A DNA stretch of 64,000 bases. Origin: SAR86 cluster bacterium (GTDB lineage Bacteria > Pseudomonadota > Gammaproteobacteria > Magnimaribacterales > D2472). Position 1 is the stretch's first letter; every line of letters starts with the position of its first letter. Both the position numbers and the translations under genes were made by a program. Shown here piece after piece: positions 23,725-31,860 of the stretch. Location of the stretch: the NCBI GenBank assembly GCA_023703655.1, contig CP097973.1, positions 1,234,170 through 1,298,169 of the forward strand, given 5' to 3'. A model generated the notes under the pieces. It was given only the letters and a program-made list of their open reading frames with translations. It made no database searches and was not told the origin of the DNA.

Positions 23725-24574
23725 TCTTTTAGAAGAAATTCTCATCAATGGAGAAACAAAAGACGATAGGACTGGAGTTGGTACTATCGGCATTTTTGGT
23801 GCTCAACTAAAATTCAATTTAAATGAAGGTTTTCCAGCTGTGACAACAAAAAAGCTTGCTTGGAAAGGTGTAGTGTCTGAGCTACTTTGGTTTTTGGAAG
23901 GATCAGATGATGAAAGACGGCTAGCTGAAATTAGATATAACAAAACAAGATCTGAGCTTGATGATCTTGATAAATACAAAACCATTTGGACAGATAATGC
24001 TGATAATCAAGGAAAGGCACTAGGTTACCAGAATGATAATCTTGTTAAGAAACTTGGTCCAGTATATGGCGTCCAGTGGAGAAGCTGGAACGGTATAGAT
24101 CAGGTCAAAGATCTGCTGAGTAACTTACAAACAAATCCACATAGTAGAAGGCACATTTTAAATGCGTGGAATGTAAGTGAAATAGAGCGTATGGCATTAC
24201 CTCCTTGTCATGTGATGTCACAGTTTTATGTAGGTGAGGATGGCTCTCTTTCATGCCATATGTACCAAAGAAGTGCAGATATGTTTCTTGGTGTACCATT
24301 TAACATAGCAAGTTATGCGCTCTTAACACATATCTTTGCATCCATATTAGATCTTAAAGTTGGTGCTTTTGTTCACAGCTTTGGAGACTGTCATATATAT
24401 CTTAATGCTATAGAGCAAGTTAAAGAGCAAATATCTAGAAAGCCATTAAAATTGCCTGAATTAGTAATGCCAAAAATTTATTCGATTGATAATATTGCAG
24501 AATTGAGAGTTAGCGAATTTAAATTGCAAGGCTATGAACATCATCCGCCCTTAAAAGCAAAGATGGCTGTCTGA
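23708..24574 (+). CDS. thyA: Thymidylate synthase
   Basis: The start at 23708 (MQQYLDLLEEILINGETKDDRTG) gives 288 residues. Motifs are DRTGVGT, the nucleophile Cys in MALPPCHVMSQFYV, RSADMFLGVPFNIASYA and FGDCHIYLNA. The enzyme makes dTMP from dUMP with methylene-tetrahydrofolate; the dihydrofolate it yields is reduced by the next gene. It overlaps lgt at the start and folA at the end (TGATG). Confidence 0.96.
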   Translation: MQQYLDLLEEILINGETKDDRTGVGTIGIFGAQLKFNLNEGFPAVTTKKLAWKGVVSELLWFLEGSDDERRLAEIRYNKTRSELDDLDKYKTIWTDNADNQGKALGYQNDNLVKKLGPVYGVQWRSWNGIDQVKDLLSNLQTNPHSRRHILNAWNVSEIERMALPPCHVMSQFYVGEDGSLSCHMYQRSADMFLGVPFNIASYALLTHIFASILDLKVGAFVHSFGDCHIYLNAIEQVKEQISRKPLKLPELVMPKIYSIDNIAELRVSEFKLQGYEHHPPLKAKMAV

Positions 24575-25077
24575 TGAAGGAAATCATTTCACATGTAGTA
24601 GCCTTTTCAGAGAATTTGGTAATTGGAATTGATAATAAATTACCCTGGAATCTTCCGAAAGACCTTCAACATTTTAAGAACTACACCATAAATAAGTCTA
24701 TCATCATGGGAAGAAAAACTTATGAGTCTATTGGCAGACCCCTACCCAACAGAAATAATATTGTAATTTCAAAAACTCTCTCAAATCTTGAGGGTATTTA
24801 TGTATGTGAAAGTCTCGATGATGCATTAAATCAGGCAAGAATACTTAATAAAAATGCTCAAAATGAAATCGTTATGATCGGTGGGGCAAGAGTGTTTTTA
24901 GAATCAGCACATCTTGTGAATAAGTTAGTGCTAACAAAGGTTAAGTGTAATATTGATGGTGATGTGTTTTATCCTAGATTGGATTTTCAAAAATTCACTT
25001 TAGAAAATAGTGAAGAATATAAGCAAGATGATTTGCATGCCTATGATTTTACAATTGAAGTGCTTAGTAAAAACTAA
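24574..25077 (+). CDS. folA: Dihydrofolate reductase
   Basis: The 167-residue protein shows VAFSENLVIGIDNKLPWNLPKDLQHFK with the substrate-binding acid replaced in the usual place by Asp, IIMGRKTYESIGRPLPNRNNIVIS, and MIGGARVF. It regenerates tetrahydrofolate for thyA, with which it is translationally coupled. The 3' end meets the TonB2 cluster convergently with a 4-bp overlap. Confidence 0.95.
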   Translation: MKEIISHVVAFSENLVIGIDNKLPWNLPKDLQHFKNYTINKSIIMGRKTYESIGRPLPNRNNIVISKTLSNLEGIYVCESLDDALNQARILNKNAQNEIVMIGGARVFLESAHLVNKLVLTKVKCNIDGDVFYPRLDFQKFTLENSEEYKQDDLHAYDFTIEVLSKN

Positions 25078-26489
25078 GAATTTTGCTCAATAAATTCTCT
25101 TCTTAACGCAAGGTTTTTTAGGCGCACTTCTTCATTTTCAGAATATCTGATCCAGTTATTTGCAGTCTTTTTAACAACCTTGTCTTCATCACGTGCAGCT
25201 AATCTAAAATATTTTTTTGCATCATCAAATTTTTCTAGCTCAAAAAATGCTTGCCCTAATACCAAATGAGCCTGAGATTCTTTCTTAAGATTACCTTTTT
25301 TTAGGCCATTTTCTATGGCAATGATTGCATCTTCAATTCTGTCTTCAAAAAGATATAAATTACCAAGCAATATGTATGTCTCTCCTCCCTTTTCATCAAG
25401 GCTTGCAGCTTTTTCGAGTACTGGAATGGCTTTGTCAATTTCTTGAGCCATTCTCCATGCATCAGCAAGAAGTTTTAAATTTTTGAATGTCTCTGAAACG
25501 ACTGGCTTAAGCTCTTCTTCTTCAGTTTCTTCATTTTTTACAAGCACCTTTTTGTTTTGACCATCAACAAGAACTTGGGCAGCCCAATATGGTGTTTTAT
25601 ACAACAACATAAGTTGAGCTAAAGATGTATACTCCGATTCTTTATCAAGCAAATCTTTCATATACGCAGTTTTTAATGTGAGCATAAAATCCCTTTCTCT
25701 ATCCAACTGACTGTATATTCCACCTAGTGAAATAAAATGATTCTTTTTAGGATAAAACTCAATCAAAACCTCATACAAAGGTAATCTTTTTTGCAAAGAT
25801 TCTTCTTTGGTGATTACATTTTCCTCGGCCAACATCCCATAACAAGCAGCAAGCAGAACATACCAATTTTCTTTTGGTCTATAGCCCTCTTCCTCCATAG
25901 CAAATCTAATTGCTTCTTCTGCTGAGGATGTAGCCTTTCGGTAATCTTCTTTGTTGAAATATGCTTGCGATAACAAATAATGAGATTGAGCAGTTATTTT
26001 TTCTACTTCATCCATCCATTGTAAGATTAATTCAATACCACGATCATAGTCCTCATTTACCATATTTAGCTGCGCGAGCGTTAAGAGTGATGATGTTCTT
26101 AATGGAATTGTTGCTTCTGGTTCATTCAACAACATCTCATATGCATTCATGGCTTGATCATATTTCTCTTCGCTAAAGTATATATATCCCCAGTAATTCC
26201 ACATTACAGATCTATCATAACTTTTCATCTCAGATCGCTTGTTATATAGCTCAGTAAGAATCTCCTTTGCTTTGTTCCAATCAGGAGCCTCATTGCCCTC
26301 ATCATCCATTTCCTCAAGCGCTTCGACTATTTTTACAATTTTTTTTGCGGTAGATGCTTGTAACACTCTAGCTTTCCTATAAACAGGCTTTTTCTTTTTC
26401 TGATCGGCTGACTGAGCATTAAGATGGACTGCAGTCGTGAATGAAAAAGCAAATAATGTGGCAAAAATAAAGCTAGTGAATAATTTCAT
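25074..26489 (-). CDS. TPR-repeat protein of the TonB2/TtpC cluster
   Basis: The 471-residue protein has a signal peptide (about 1-25) and tetratricopeptide-like helical repeats across most of the mature part, for example EKYDQAMNAYEMLL, EDYRKATSSAEEAI, EDRIEDAIIAIENGL and EKFDDAKKYFRLAA. The same kind of periplasmic TPR protein ends the tonB2 operon of vibrios and shewanellae, where it is thought to help TonB2 function. Its start overlaps the tonB stop by one base. Confidence 0.85.
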   Translation of the reverse strand: MKLFTSFIFATLFAFSFTTAVHLNAQSADQKKKKPVYRKARVLQASTAKKIVKIVEALEEMDDEGNEAPDWNKAKEILTELYNKRSEMKSYDRSVMWNYWGYIYFSEEKYDQAMNAYEMLLNEPEATIPLRTSSLLTLAQLNMVNEDYDRGIELILQWMDEVEKITAQSHYLLSQAYFNKEDYRKATSSAEEAIRFAMEEEGYRPKENWYVLLAACYGMLAEENVITKEESLQKRLPLYEVLIEFYPKKNHFISLGGIYSQLDRERDFMLTLKTAYMKDLLDKESEYTSLAQLMLLYKTPYWAAQVLVDGQNKKVLVKNEETEEEELKPVVSETFKNLKLLADAWRMAQEIDKAIPVLEKAASLDEKGGETYILLGNLYLFEDRIEDAIIAIENGLKKGNLKKESQAHLVLGQAFFELEKFDDAKKYFRLAARDEDKVVKKTANNWIRYSENEEVRLKNLALRREFIEQNS

Positions 26490-27172
26490 TAAAGATCCTC
26501 TAATATAAATGTGAATTTATGTGGCACGTCGTATACTTTGACAGCATTACCATCAACAATTTTTGGCTTATATTTTAACTTAAGTGCGGCTCTAGATGCA
26601 GCACTATTAAATATTGAGCATTTTCTGTATTCTGTGGCTGGATCAGTAGGATCTCCACAAAATCCTTCAAGTGGAACAACATCTTCAACAGTTCCAGTTT
26701 CTGTAATTGTAAAAGCTACTATTGAATATCCTTGAATACCTCTTTCTTGAGCCCGTCTAGGATATATTGGAGTAACCTTAAACAATGGAATGTACTCTCC
26801 ATCTCTAAAAAAACCCCCACCAGCTGCAAAATTTGTTTTTGGTTTTGGTATCGCTACATCCACTCCTTCTATTGGAGCTAAATCGAGCTCTGGTTGAGCA
26901 ATATCTTCAGGCTGTTGGTCAGGTTCTTCAGGTTTTTCAAAATCATCATATAAGGTGTCAATGTCTCTATCCGGCATAATTACATCAGCAAGCTTTCTTG
27001 CATTGTCTGTTTTTATCCCTGTATCACCTAAAGAAATTAATGCTACCATCAAGAAAAAAAGTGCTACTGTGATAAATACTGCTAAGCCTGCACCCGCTAA
27101 ATATTTATTAAACTCAAAAGCTCTTTCGACATATAAAAGAACGGGTCTAAAAATATTTAGTACTGCTTGCAT
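26489..27172 (-). CDS. tonB: TonB2-type energy transducer
   Basis: The 227-residue protein has an N-terminal cytoplasmic tail and membrane anchor (about 27-48), a Pro/Glu-rich periplasmic spacer (80-110), and a TonB C-terminal domain with TPIYPRRAQERGIQGYSIVAFTITETGTVEDV and LKYKPKIVDGNAVKV. It passes proton-motive energy from ExbBD to outer-membrane receptors such as the zinc receptor at 7-9 kb. It carries an unusual Cys pair (FCGDP and RKCSI) in the C-terminal domain. It belongs to a six-gene operon. Confidence 0.93.
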   Translation of the reverse strand: MQAVLNIFRPVLLYVERAFEFNKYLAGAGLAVFITVALFFLMVALISLGDTGIKTDNARKLADVIMPDRDIDTLYDDFEKPEEPDQQPEDIAQPELDLAPIEGVDVAIPKPKTNFAAGGGFFRDGEYIPLFKVTPIYPRRAQERGIQGYSIVAFTITETGTVEDVVPLEGFCGDPTDPATEYRKCSIFNSAASRAALKLKYKPKIVDGNAVKVYDVPHKFTFILEDL

Positions 27173-27177
27173 TTAAA

Positions 27178-27588
27178 TTATTGAGGTTCAGCCGCAAGAG
27201 AAATATTGAATACACCAGCTTCTCTAGCTCCATCCATCACTTTGATGATTGTGTCAGCCATGGCTTTTTCATCTGCTTGAATTACCACAGAGCCTTGAGG
27301 ATTGTCGGCAAGCAATTTTACAACATTTGCTTTAACTTGCCTTGCATCAATTCTTCTTCCGTCCATATATATTTCACCAATTGGACCAACTGCAATAAGT
27401 ATTGCAGCATTTTCCTGAACTTCAGACGTCTCTGAGTCAGGTCTATTAATTTCAAGTCCTGGTTCCTTGATGAAATTAGCTGTCACTATAAAGAATATCA
27501 GCATAATAAATACTACATCCAACATTGGAGTTAAATTAATTTCGCTTTCTTCTTCTTGTACGGCAGACGATATTGCGTTTCTTCTCAC
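27178..27588 (-). CDS. exbD: ExbD2-type biopolymer transport protein
   Basis: The 136-residue protein has one N-terminal helix with the proton-path Asp in INLTPMLDVVFIMLIFFIVTA and a periplasmic domain with VVIQADEKAMADTIIKVMDGAREAG. It forms the proton-driven motor with ExbB and TtpC. The gene lies 9 bases after exbB and 5 before tonB. Confidence 0.94.
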   Translation of the reverse strand: MRRNAISSAVQEEESEINLTPMLDVVFIMLIFFIVTANFIKEPGLEINRPDSETSEVQENAAILIAVGPIGEIYMDGRRIDARQVKANVVKLLADNPQGSVVIQADEKAMADTIIKVMDGAREAGVFNISLAAEPQ

Positions 27589-27597
27589 TTTCTTAAC

Positions 27598-28122
27598 CTA
27601 GTTTTTTATTAATTCTTTTATGCGCTCTTCTTCTCTCGATTTTGCGCTGTTTAAATAAATTGTAGCAAATACTCCGGATAATGCAGTAGTCATGCCCGCC
27701 ATAGTCGGTAGTGTTGCCTTTGAAACGCCTCCTGCCATTGATCTTGCATCGCCTCCACCTGTAAATGCCATTACTTGAAAAACTTCGATCATTCCCGTCA
27801 CTGTTCCAAGCAGTCCAAAAAGTGGAGCTAAAGCTACGCAAGTTTGAATCAAAGACATGTGTTTAGCTATTTCTTCTTTTGCTTCAGATCTGAGTTTCTC
27901 TTTGATTTGAGAGGATTCCCAAGAAGTATGGTCAGAAATTGAATCCCATTTTTGCTTAATTGTGCTCATGAAAGTGTTATGCCCAGAATTAAAATACCAT
28001 ATTCTTTCAATGATTAATGCCCACATAAAAAAAGCTAAAAATGCTATCAACCATAGTACAGGACCACCTGCAGTCATAAAATCATTTAGAGATGCGAATG
28101 ATTCAGATATGGCGTAAAACAT
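27598..28122 (-). CDS. exbB: ExbB2-type MotA/TolQ/ExbB channel protein
   Basis: The 174-residue protein has three helices and the family pattern: an N-terminal helix in VLWLIAFLAFFMWALIIERIWYF, then the conserved LIQTCVALAPLFGLLGTVTGMIEVFQVMA and SKATLPTMAGMTTALSGVFATIY. This short form is ExbB2, as in vibrio TonB2 systems. It sits between the longer TtpC-like protein and ExbD. Confidence 0.93.
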   Translation of the reverse strand: MFYAISESFASLNDFMTAGGPVLWLIAFLAFFMWALIIERIWYFNSGHNTFMSTIKQKWDSISDHTSWESSQIKEKLRSEAKEEIAKHMSLIQTCVALAPLFGLLGTVTGMIEVFQVMAFTGGGDARSMAGGVSKATLPTMAGMTTALSGVFATIYLNSAKSREEERIKELIKN

Positions 28123-28125
28123 AAT

Positions 28126-29508
28126 TTAAGACTTGTCTGAATGTTCAGCAACGATACCGGTGCTCTGCTCTTCAAGTACATTGATTATTCCTCTTGCAGA
28201 AGAAGATGCAAATGAATGCAACAATGTTGTTGGGATTGCAACAACCAGACCAAGCACAGTCGTTACTAGGGCTTGCGATATCCCCCCAGCCATTATCTTA
28301 GGATCACCAGTTCCAAATAATGTGATTTGTTGGAAAGTAACAATCATACCTGTAACCGTACCTAACAACCCTGCAAGTGGCGCTACCACAGAAATTATTT
28401 TTACAACATTTATGCCTTTCTCAATGGATGGTCTTTCCGCCATAATTGCCTCAGCAAGTTTAAGCTCCAATGTTTCAATGTCCTTACTAAGATTTTCCCT
28501 GCCAACCTGAAGTACTCTACCTAATGGATTATTAGAATTCGGTTCTGAAGCACTGGCTTGCTTTCTCACAGCAATACCCATCATATAAAGCTGATACAGC
28601 TTCCACAAAGCAATTCCAATACCAAAAAGTCCAACAATAATAATAATGTACCCTACTTCTCTACCTTGGTTAATTCGTTCTAAAAGACTTGGAGCAAGTA
28701 TTAAATTTGCAAGTAAGCTTCCTCCTGCTGGTCCAGTTGGATCAACAGAAAATTTAATAATATCACCAGGATCTGCATTAGATATCCTTTTCGCTCCACT
28801 TCTATATTTACCAGCAGGTTGCTTTGCAAGAAAAGCATATTGTCCCTTTGAAGGAATATATTCTAAATATTTACCATCACAAACTGCATTATAAAGCGCA
28901 ACTCTTGTGACTTCACAAGAAATAGATTCACCATCAAGGTTAATAACATTAGCTGTGAATTTTGATACTTCTGAGCCAGCAACCATTTCTCTTTGCAACT
29001 CAAACCATAAGCGTTCAAGCTCAATAATTGTTGGAAGCACAGTAGCTTCAGACATTTTTGAAGATAACTCATTCAAAAATAACTCTCTTTCACGACCATA
29101 TTCTGCAGCAGTTAGGGATTCAGAAAAGAGTGAACTTGCTTCTCCTGCTGTACTTTGCAAGTGTCCGAAGAGTTCTACCAAAGAACCTAATTCTTTTTTA
29201 TAAGCTTCTTCTTTGACCTTTAGTATTTCTTCATTGGCCTTGTATTCAGCCTCTAGTTGCTCAGCAATTCTTTCTTGTCTAGCTAATTCACGTTTTTCAG
29301 CCTCTAAGATTGCAGCTTGCTTATTTTTTTCAGCAAGAAATTGAGCTTCTCTGATTGAGTTTTCATCTTGCTCAACAGTTCTACCCTCTTGAACAAGCTC
29401 AAGTAAGCTTTTTACTGTTGTTGGTTCACCTTCATCATTAATATCCTGAGCATATGACAATACAGAAAATATTGTTGTTAGAAGGATGCTGTATTTCAAA
29501 TATTTCAT
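28126..29508 (-). CDS. TtpC-like MotA/TolQ/ExbB protein with long periplasmic domain
   Basis: The 460-residue protein has a signal peptide (1-20), a long coiled coil (about 45-125), a periplasmic domain, a central helix (about 285-305) and a C-terminal MotA/TolQ/ExbB domain with SVVAPLAGLLGTVTGMIVTFQQITLFG and ISQALVTTVLGLVVAIPTTLLHS. This is the layout of TtpC, the extra component of vibrio TonB2 systems. It is found only beside DUF3450 and ExbB2 genes, as here. Its start overlaps the DUF3450 stop by four bases. Confidence 0.9.
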   Translation of the reverse strand: MKYLKYSILLTTIFSVLSYAQDINDEGEPTTVKSLLELVQEGRTVEQDENSIREAQFLAEKNKQAAILEAEKRELARQERIAEQLEAEYKANEEILKVKEEAYKKELGSLVELFGHLQSTAGEASSLFSESLTAAEYGRERELFLNELSSKMSEATVLPTIIELERLWFELQREMVAGSEVSKFTANVINLDGESISCEVTRVALYNAVCDGKYLEYIPSKGQYAFLAKQPAGKYRSGAKRISNADPGDIIKFSVDPTGPAGGSLLANLILAPSLLERINQGREVGYIIIIVGLFGIGIALWKLYQLYMMGIAVRKQASASEPNSNNPLGRVLQVGRENLSKDIETLELKLAEAIMAERPSIEKGINVVKIISVVAPLAGLLGTVTGMIVTFQQITLFGTGDPKIMAGGISQALVTTVLGLVVAIPTTLLHSFASSSARGIINVLEEQSTGIVAEHSDKS

Positions 29509-30278
29509 CTAGCACCTCCAATTTTTACAGGAAGCATTAACATATCTATAGGTGCTTCTTTTTTAGCCATCCTAATGCCATCTCGGATCTGTGTTCTATA
29601 ACTACCAGAAATTTCTTCCCAGGTTTGAGTATCAGGGTCCCAATATCCGGTGTCTCTTCCATCTTTAGTTTGATAGAACATACCCAGTCTTCCAACTCTA
29701 AGAATATTCACAACTATTTCAGTTCCATCTATAACAATAGTTTCTTCATAAGCATCTAATTTTCTTCCATATTCAGCCTCAATGTTAAATGCTTCAAGTA
29801 TCTGACGTACCTGTTCAGATGCAGTAACTTTGGGGTTTGATAAGGAGTCTCTTACTAGCTTAAGTCTGTCTGTTCTTTCTTTAATATGAAAAGGGGTGTC
29901 AAGGTTTACGTATTTCTCTAAACCATCGAGCATTCTCTGAGCAAGGGGTGGAATTTGTCTTTGCATGATAACAACTTGAACCAGCTGCTCATCATATTTA
30001 TCCATTAAATCAAGTTGAGCTTGGATTTGAATCCTTTTTTGAGCGTTATAAAGTTTTAAACCCTCAACTTGTTTTGATACAACCTTATATTCGTTAACTA
30101 TCTTATCGGTAGAAGATTCTGTTGCATCAATTCTATCTTGTGAATCTGCTGAAAGATTGTTGTTATCTCTGCCTACTTCTAGGGCGGCTTCTATTTGTGA
30201 AGAAACTGCTTCTTCACCAACTGTTAAGATGGAGAATAGAAGTACAACTGCTAACGCAGGTAATTTAATTTTAGACAT
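29505..30278 (-). CDS. DUF3450 periplasmic protein of the TonB2 cluster
   Basis: The 257-residue protein has a signal peptide (about 1-22) and a long helical coiled coil (about 45-125, QKRIQIQAQLDLMDKYDEQLV), then a compact C-terminal domain with DGTEIVVNILRVGRLGMFYQTKDG. This is the DUF3450 family, always first in TonB2/TtpC operons. It is the promoter-proximal gene here; about 100 bp separate it from the convergent-side neighbour. Confidence 0.9.
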   Translation of the reverse strand: MSKIKLPALAVVLLFSILTVGEEAVSSQIEAALEVGRDNNNLSADSQDRIDATESSTDKIVNEYKVVSKQVEGLKLYNAQKRIQIQAQLDLMDKYDEQLVQVVIMQRQIPPLAQRMLDGLEKYVNLDTPFHIKERTDRLKLVRDSLSNPKVTASEQVRQILEAFNIEAEYGRKLDAYEETIVIDGTEIVVNILRVGRLGMFYQTKDGRDTGYWDPDTQTWEEISGSYRTQIRDGIRMAKKEAPIDMLMLPVKIGGAR

Positions 30279-30378
30279 AAAAGTCCCCTTCTAAGTTGAA
30301 CTAATACTAACAGATGTGCAATAAATGAAAAAGGATAATTTCGTTAATTTTTTTCACAAAAAATTACAATTGCAACCC

Positions 30379-31245
30379 TTATTTAAAAAAATTAGGGATA
30401 TATTTTGGCGTATTCTTTATATACAGAATGTAATCACCTTGATCACCCCATTTTTCAAGCCCTCTTTTTTGTAAAATACTCGCACCAGAGATAAAGTTTA
30501 TTTGTATAAATGTAAAAATTGGTGATATGAGGGCTAAATAGGCAGAGCCACCTAAAAACTCGAATGCCATTATTGTAATACCAGCCCACACCATGAATTC
30601 ACCAAAATAATTTGGGTGTCTTGAGTAATACCATAATCCCTCATTTATAAACTTACCATGATTTGTAGGATTAGAATTAAATACACTTTTTTGTCTATCT
30701 GCGATGGCTTCATAGATAAATCCAAAAACAAATATGATCAAGCCAAAAGAAAAAACGAGCAAGTCATTTGAGACGTCATTATGTAAGATTGCTACTAAGG
30801 CCGGTGCTAAGCATATTGTTATCCACACACCTTGAAGAGTCCAAAACATAAAAAATAATCTTGGAGCAGTTTTCACATGTTCAAATCTTTTATCTTCACC
30901 AGCCCTTAAGACTCTAATAAATAAAAATGAGCCGAGTCTCAAAGCCCATGCTCCAATCGACAGAGCAATTATAATTTTTTGGATACTCAATAAATTATTA
31001 GTATATGAAATGATGGATGCAGTTAAGACTAATACTAGATATGTCGCGCTACCAGTGAGATCATAAAATCTTTCAGTTTGAAGTATTGATGATGGTATAA
31101 AAATTAGCCATTGAATAACAAATGCTATTGCAAGCATAATTATCATGGCAGATATACCAATTACATTGACAGTATTGAATGAAACAAAGAAATACAGTGC
31201 TGAAGAAATTGCTGTTGCAAGGATGCTTATAGTTAGATATGGCAT
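30379..31245 (-). CDS. DUF1295 / steroid 5-alpha-reductase-like membrane protein
   Basis: The 288-residue protein has about seven helices and the C-terminal signature SRHPNYFGEFMVWAGI seen in DUF1295 and isoprenylcysteine methyltransferase or steroid-reductase-like proteins; GLWYYSRHPNYFGE holds the likely NADPH or cofactor-binding residues. A reductase of isoprenoid or sterol-like lipid is the usual guess, without proof. It stands alone between the TonB2 operon and efp. Confidence 0.82.
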   Translation of the reverse strand: MPYLTISILATAISSALYFFVSFNTVNVIGISAMIIMLAIAFVIQWLIFIPSSILQTERFYDLTGSATYLVLVLTASIISYTNNLLSIQKIIIALSIGAWALRLGSFLFIRVLRAGEDKRFEHVKTAPRLFFMFWTLQGVWITICLAPALVAILHNDVSNDLLVFSFGLIIFVFGFIYEAIADRQKSVFNSNPTNHGKFINEGLWYYSRHPNYFGEFMVWAGITIMAFEFLGGSAYLALISPIFTFIQINFISGASILQKRGLEKWGDQGDYILYIKNTPKYIPNFFK

Positions 31246-31296
31246 AAGAATTTATTAACAATTTAGAGTATATAATAAGCTATTAGTTTGACTCTA

Positions 31297-31860
31297 ATGA
31301 CAAAAATTTCAACAAATCAATTTAAAAATGGCGTTAAGATTATAATTAATAATGCCCCATGCGTGATTATTGAGAATGAGTTCCATAAGCCAGGAAAGGG
31401 GCAAGCGGTAATGAGAATAAAATATAGAAATCTTCTCAATCAAAGAGTCGTCGATAAAACATTTAAGTCAGGAGAATCAGTTGAGGAAGCTGATGTATTA
31501 ACAAAAGAAATGACATATCTCTATAAAGATCAAGAATCTTGGTGCTTTATGGATCCTGACTCTTATGAACAGATAAATATTAAGGAAGATCTTGTTGGTG
31601 ATGCTAAGAATTGGCTGATTGGACAAGAGAGCTGCCAAGTGATTACATGGAATAATAGTGTAATTTCAATTGAACCCCCAGCTTTTGTTGAGTTAAAAAT
31701 TTTAGAGACTGAACCTGGACTTAAAGGTGACACCGTTTCTGGGGCAACTAAGCCAGCAATCTTAGAAACTGGACAAGAAATTCAAGTGCCTTTATTTGTA
31801 GAAATTGACGAATTGGTAAAAATTGATACTAGGTCTGGAGATTATGTTAGCAGAGTCTAA
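31297..31860 (+). CDS. efp: Translation elongation factor P
   Basis: The start at 31297 (MTKISTNQFKNGVKI) gives 187 residues. The three beta-barrel domains are recognisable, with the tip loop FHKPGKGQAVMRIK holding the lysine that is beta-lysylated in gammaproteobacteria, PPAFVELKILETEPGLKGDT, and the ending IDTRSGDYVSRV. EF-P rescues ribosomes stalled on polyproline. The modification genes epmA and epmB are not in the window. It overlaps argS by 17 bp. Confidence 0.95.
   Translation: MTKISTNQFKNGVKIIINNAPCVIIENEFHKPGKGQAVMRIKYRNLLNQRVVDKTFKSGESVEEADVLTKEMTYLYKDQESWCFMDPDSYEQINIKEDLVGDAKNWLIGQESCQVITWNNSVISIEPPAFVELKILETEPGLKGDTVSGATKPAILETGQEIQVPLFVEIDELVKIDTRSGDYVSRV

Noticed and set aside
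28133-28510. Long open frame on the plus strand inside ttpC, and similar antisense frames inside the receptor, polymerase-like, rpoH and GH106 genes
   Set aside because: They lie fully inside strongly supported genes on the other strand, have low-complexity Ser/Thr/Ile or Met/Ile-rich translations and match no family.
27598-29508. Flagellar stator (MotA-like) genes
   Set aside because: The MotA/TolQ/ExbB domains are accompanied by ExbD, TonB and DUF3450, which marks a TonB2 system. No flagellar genes are present.
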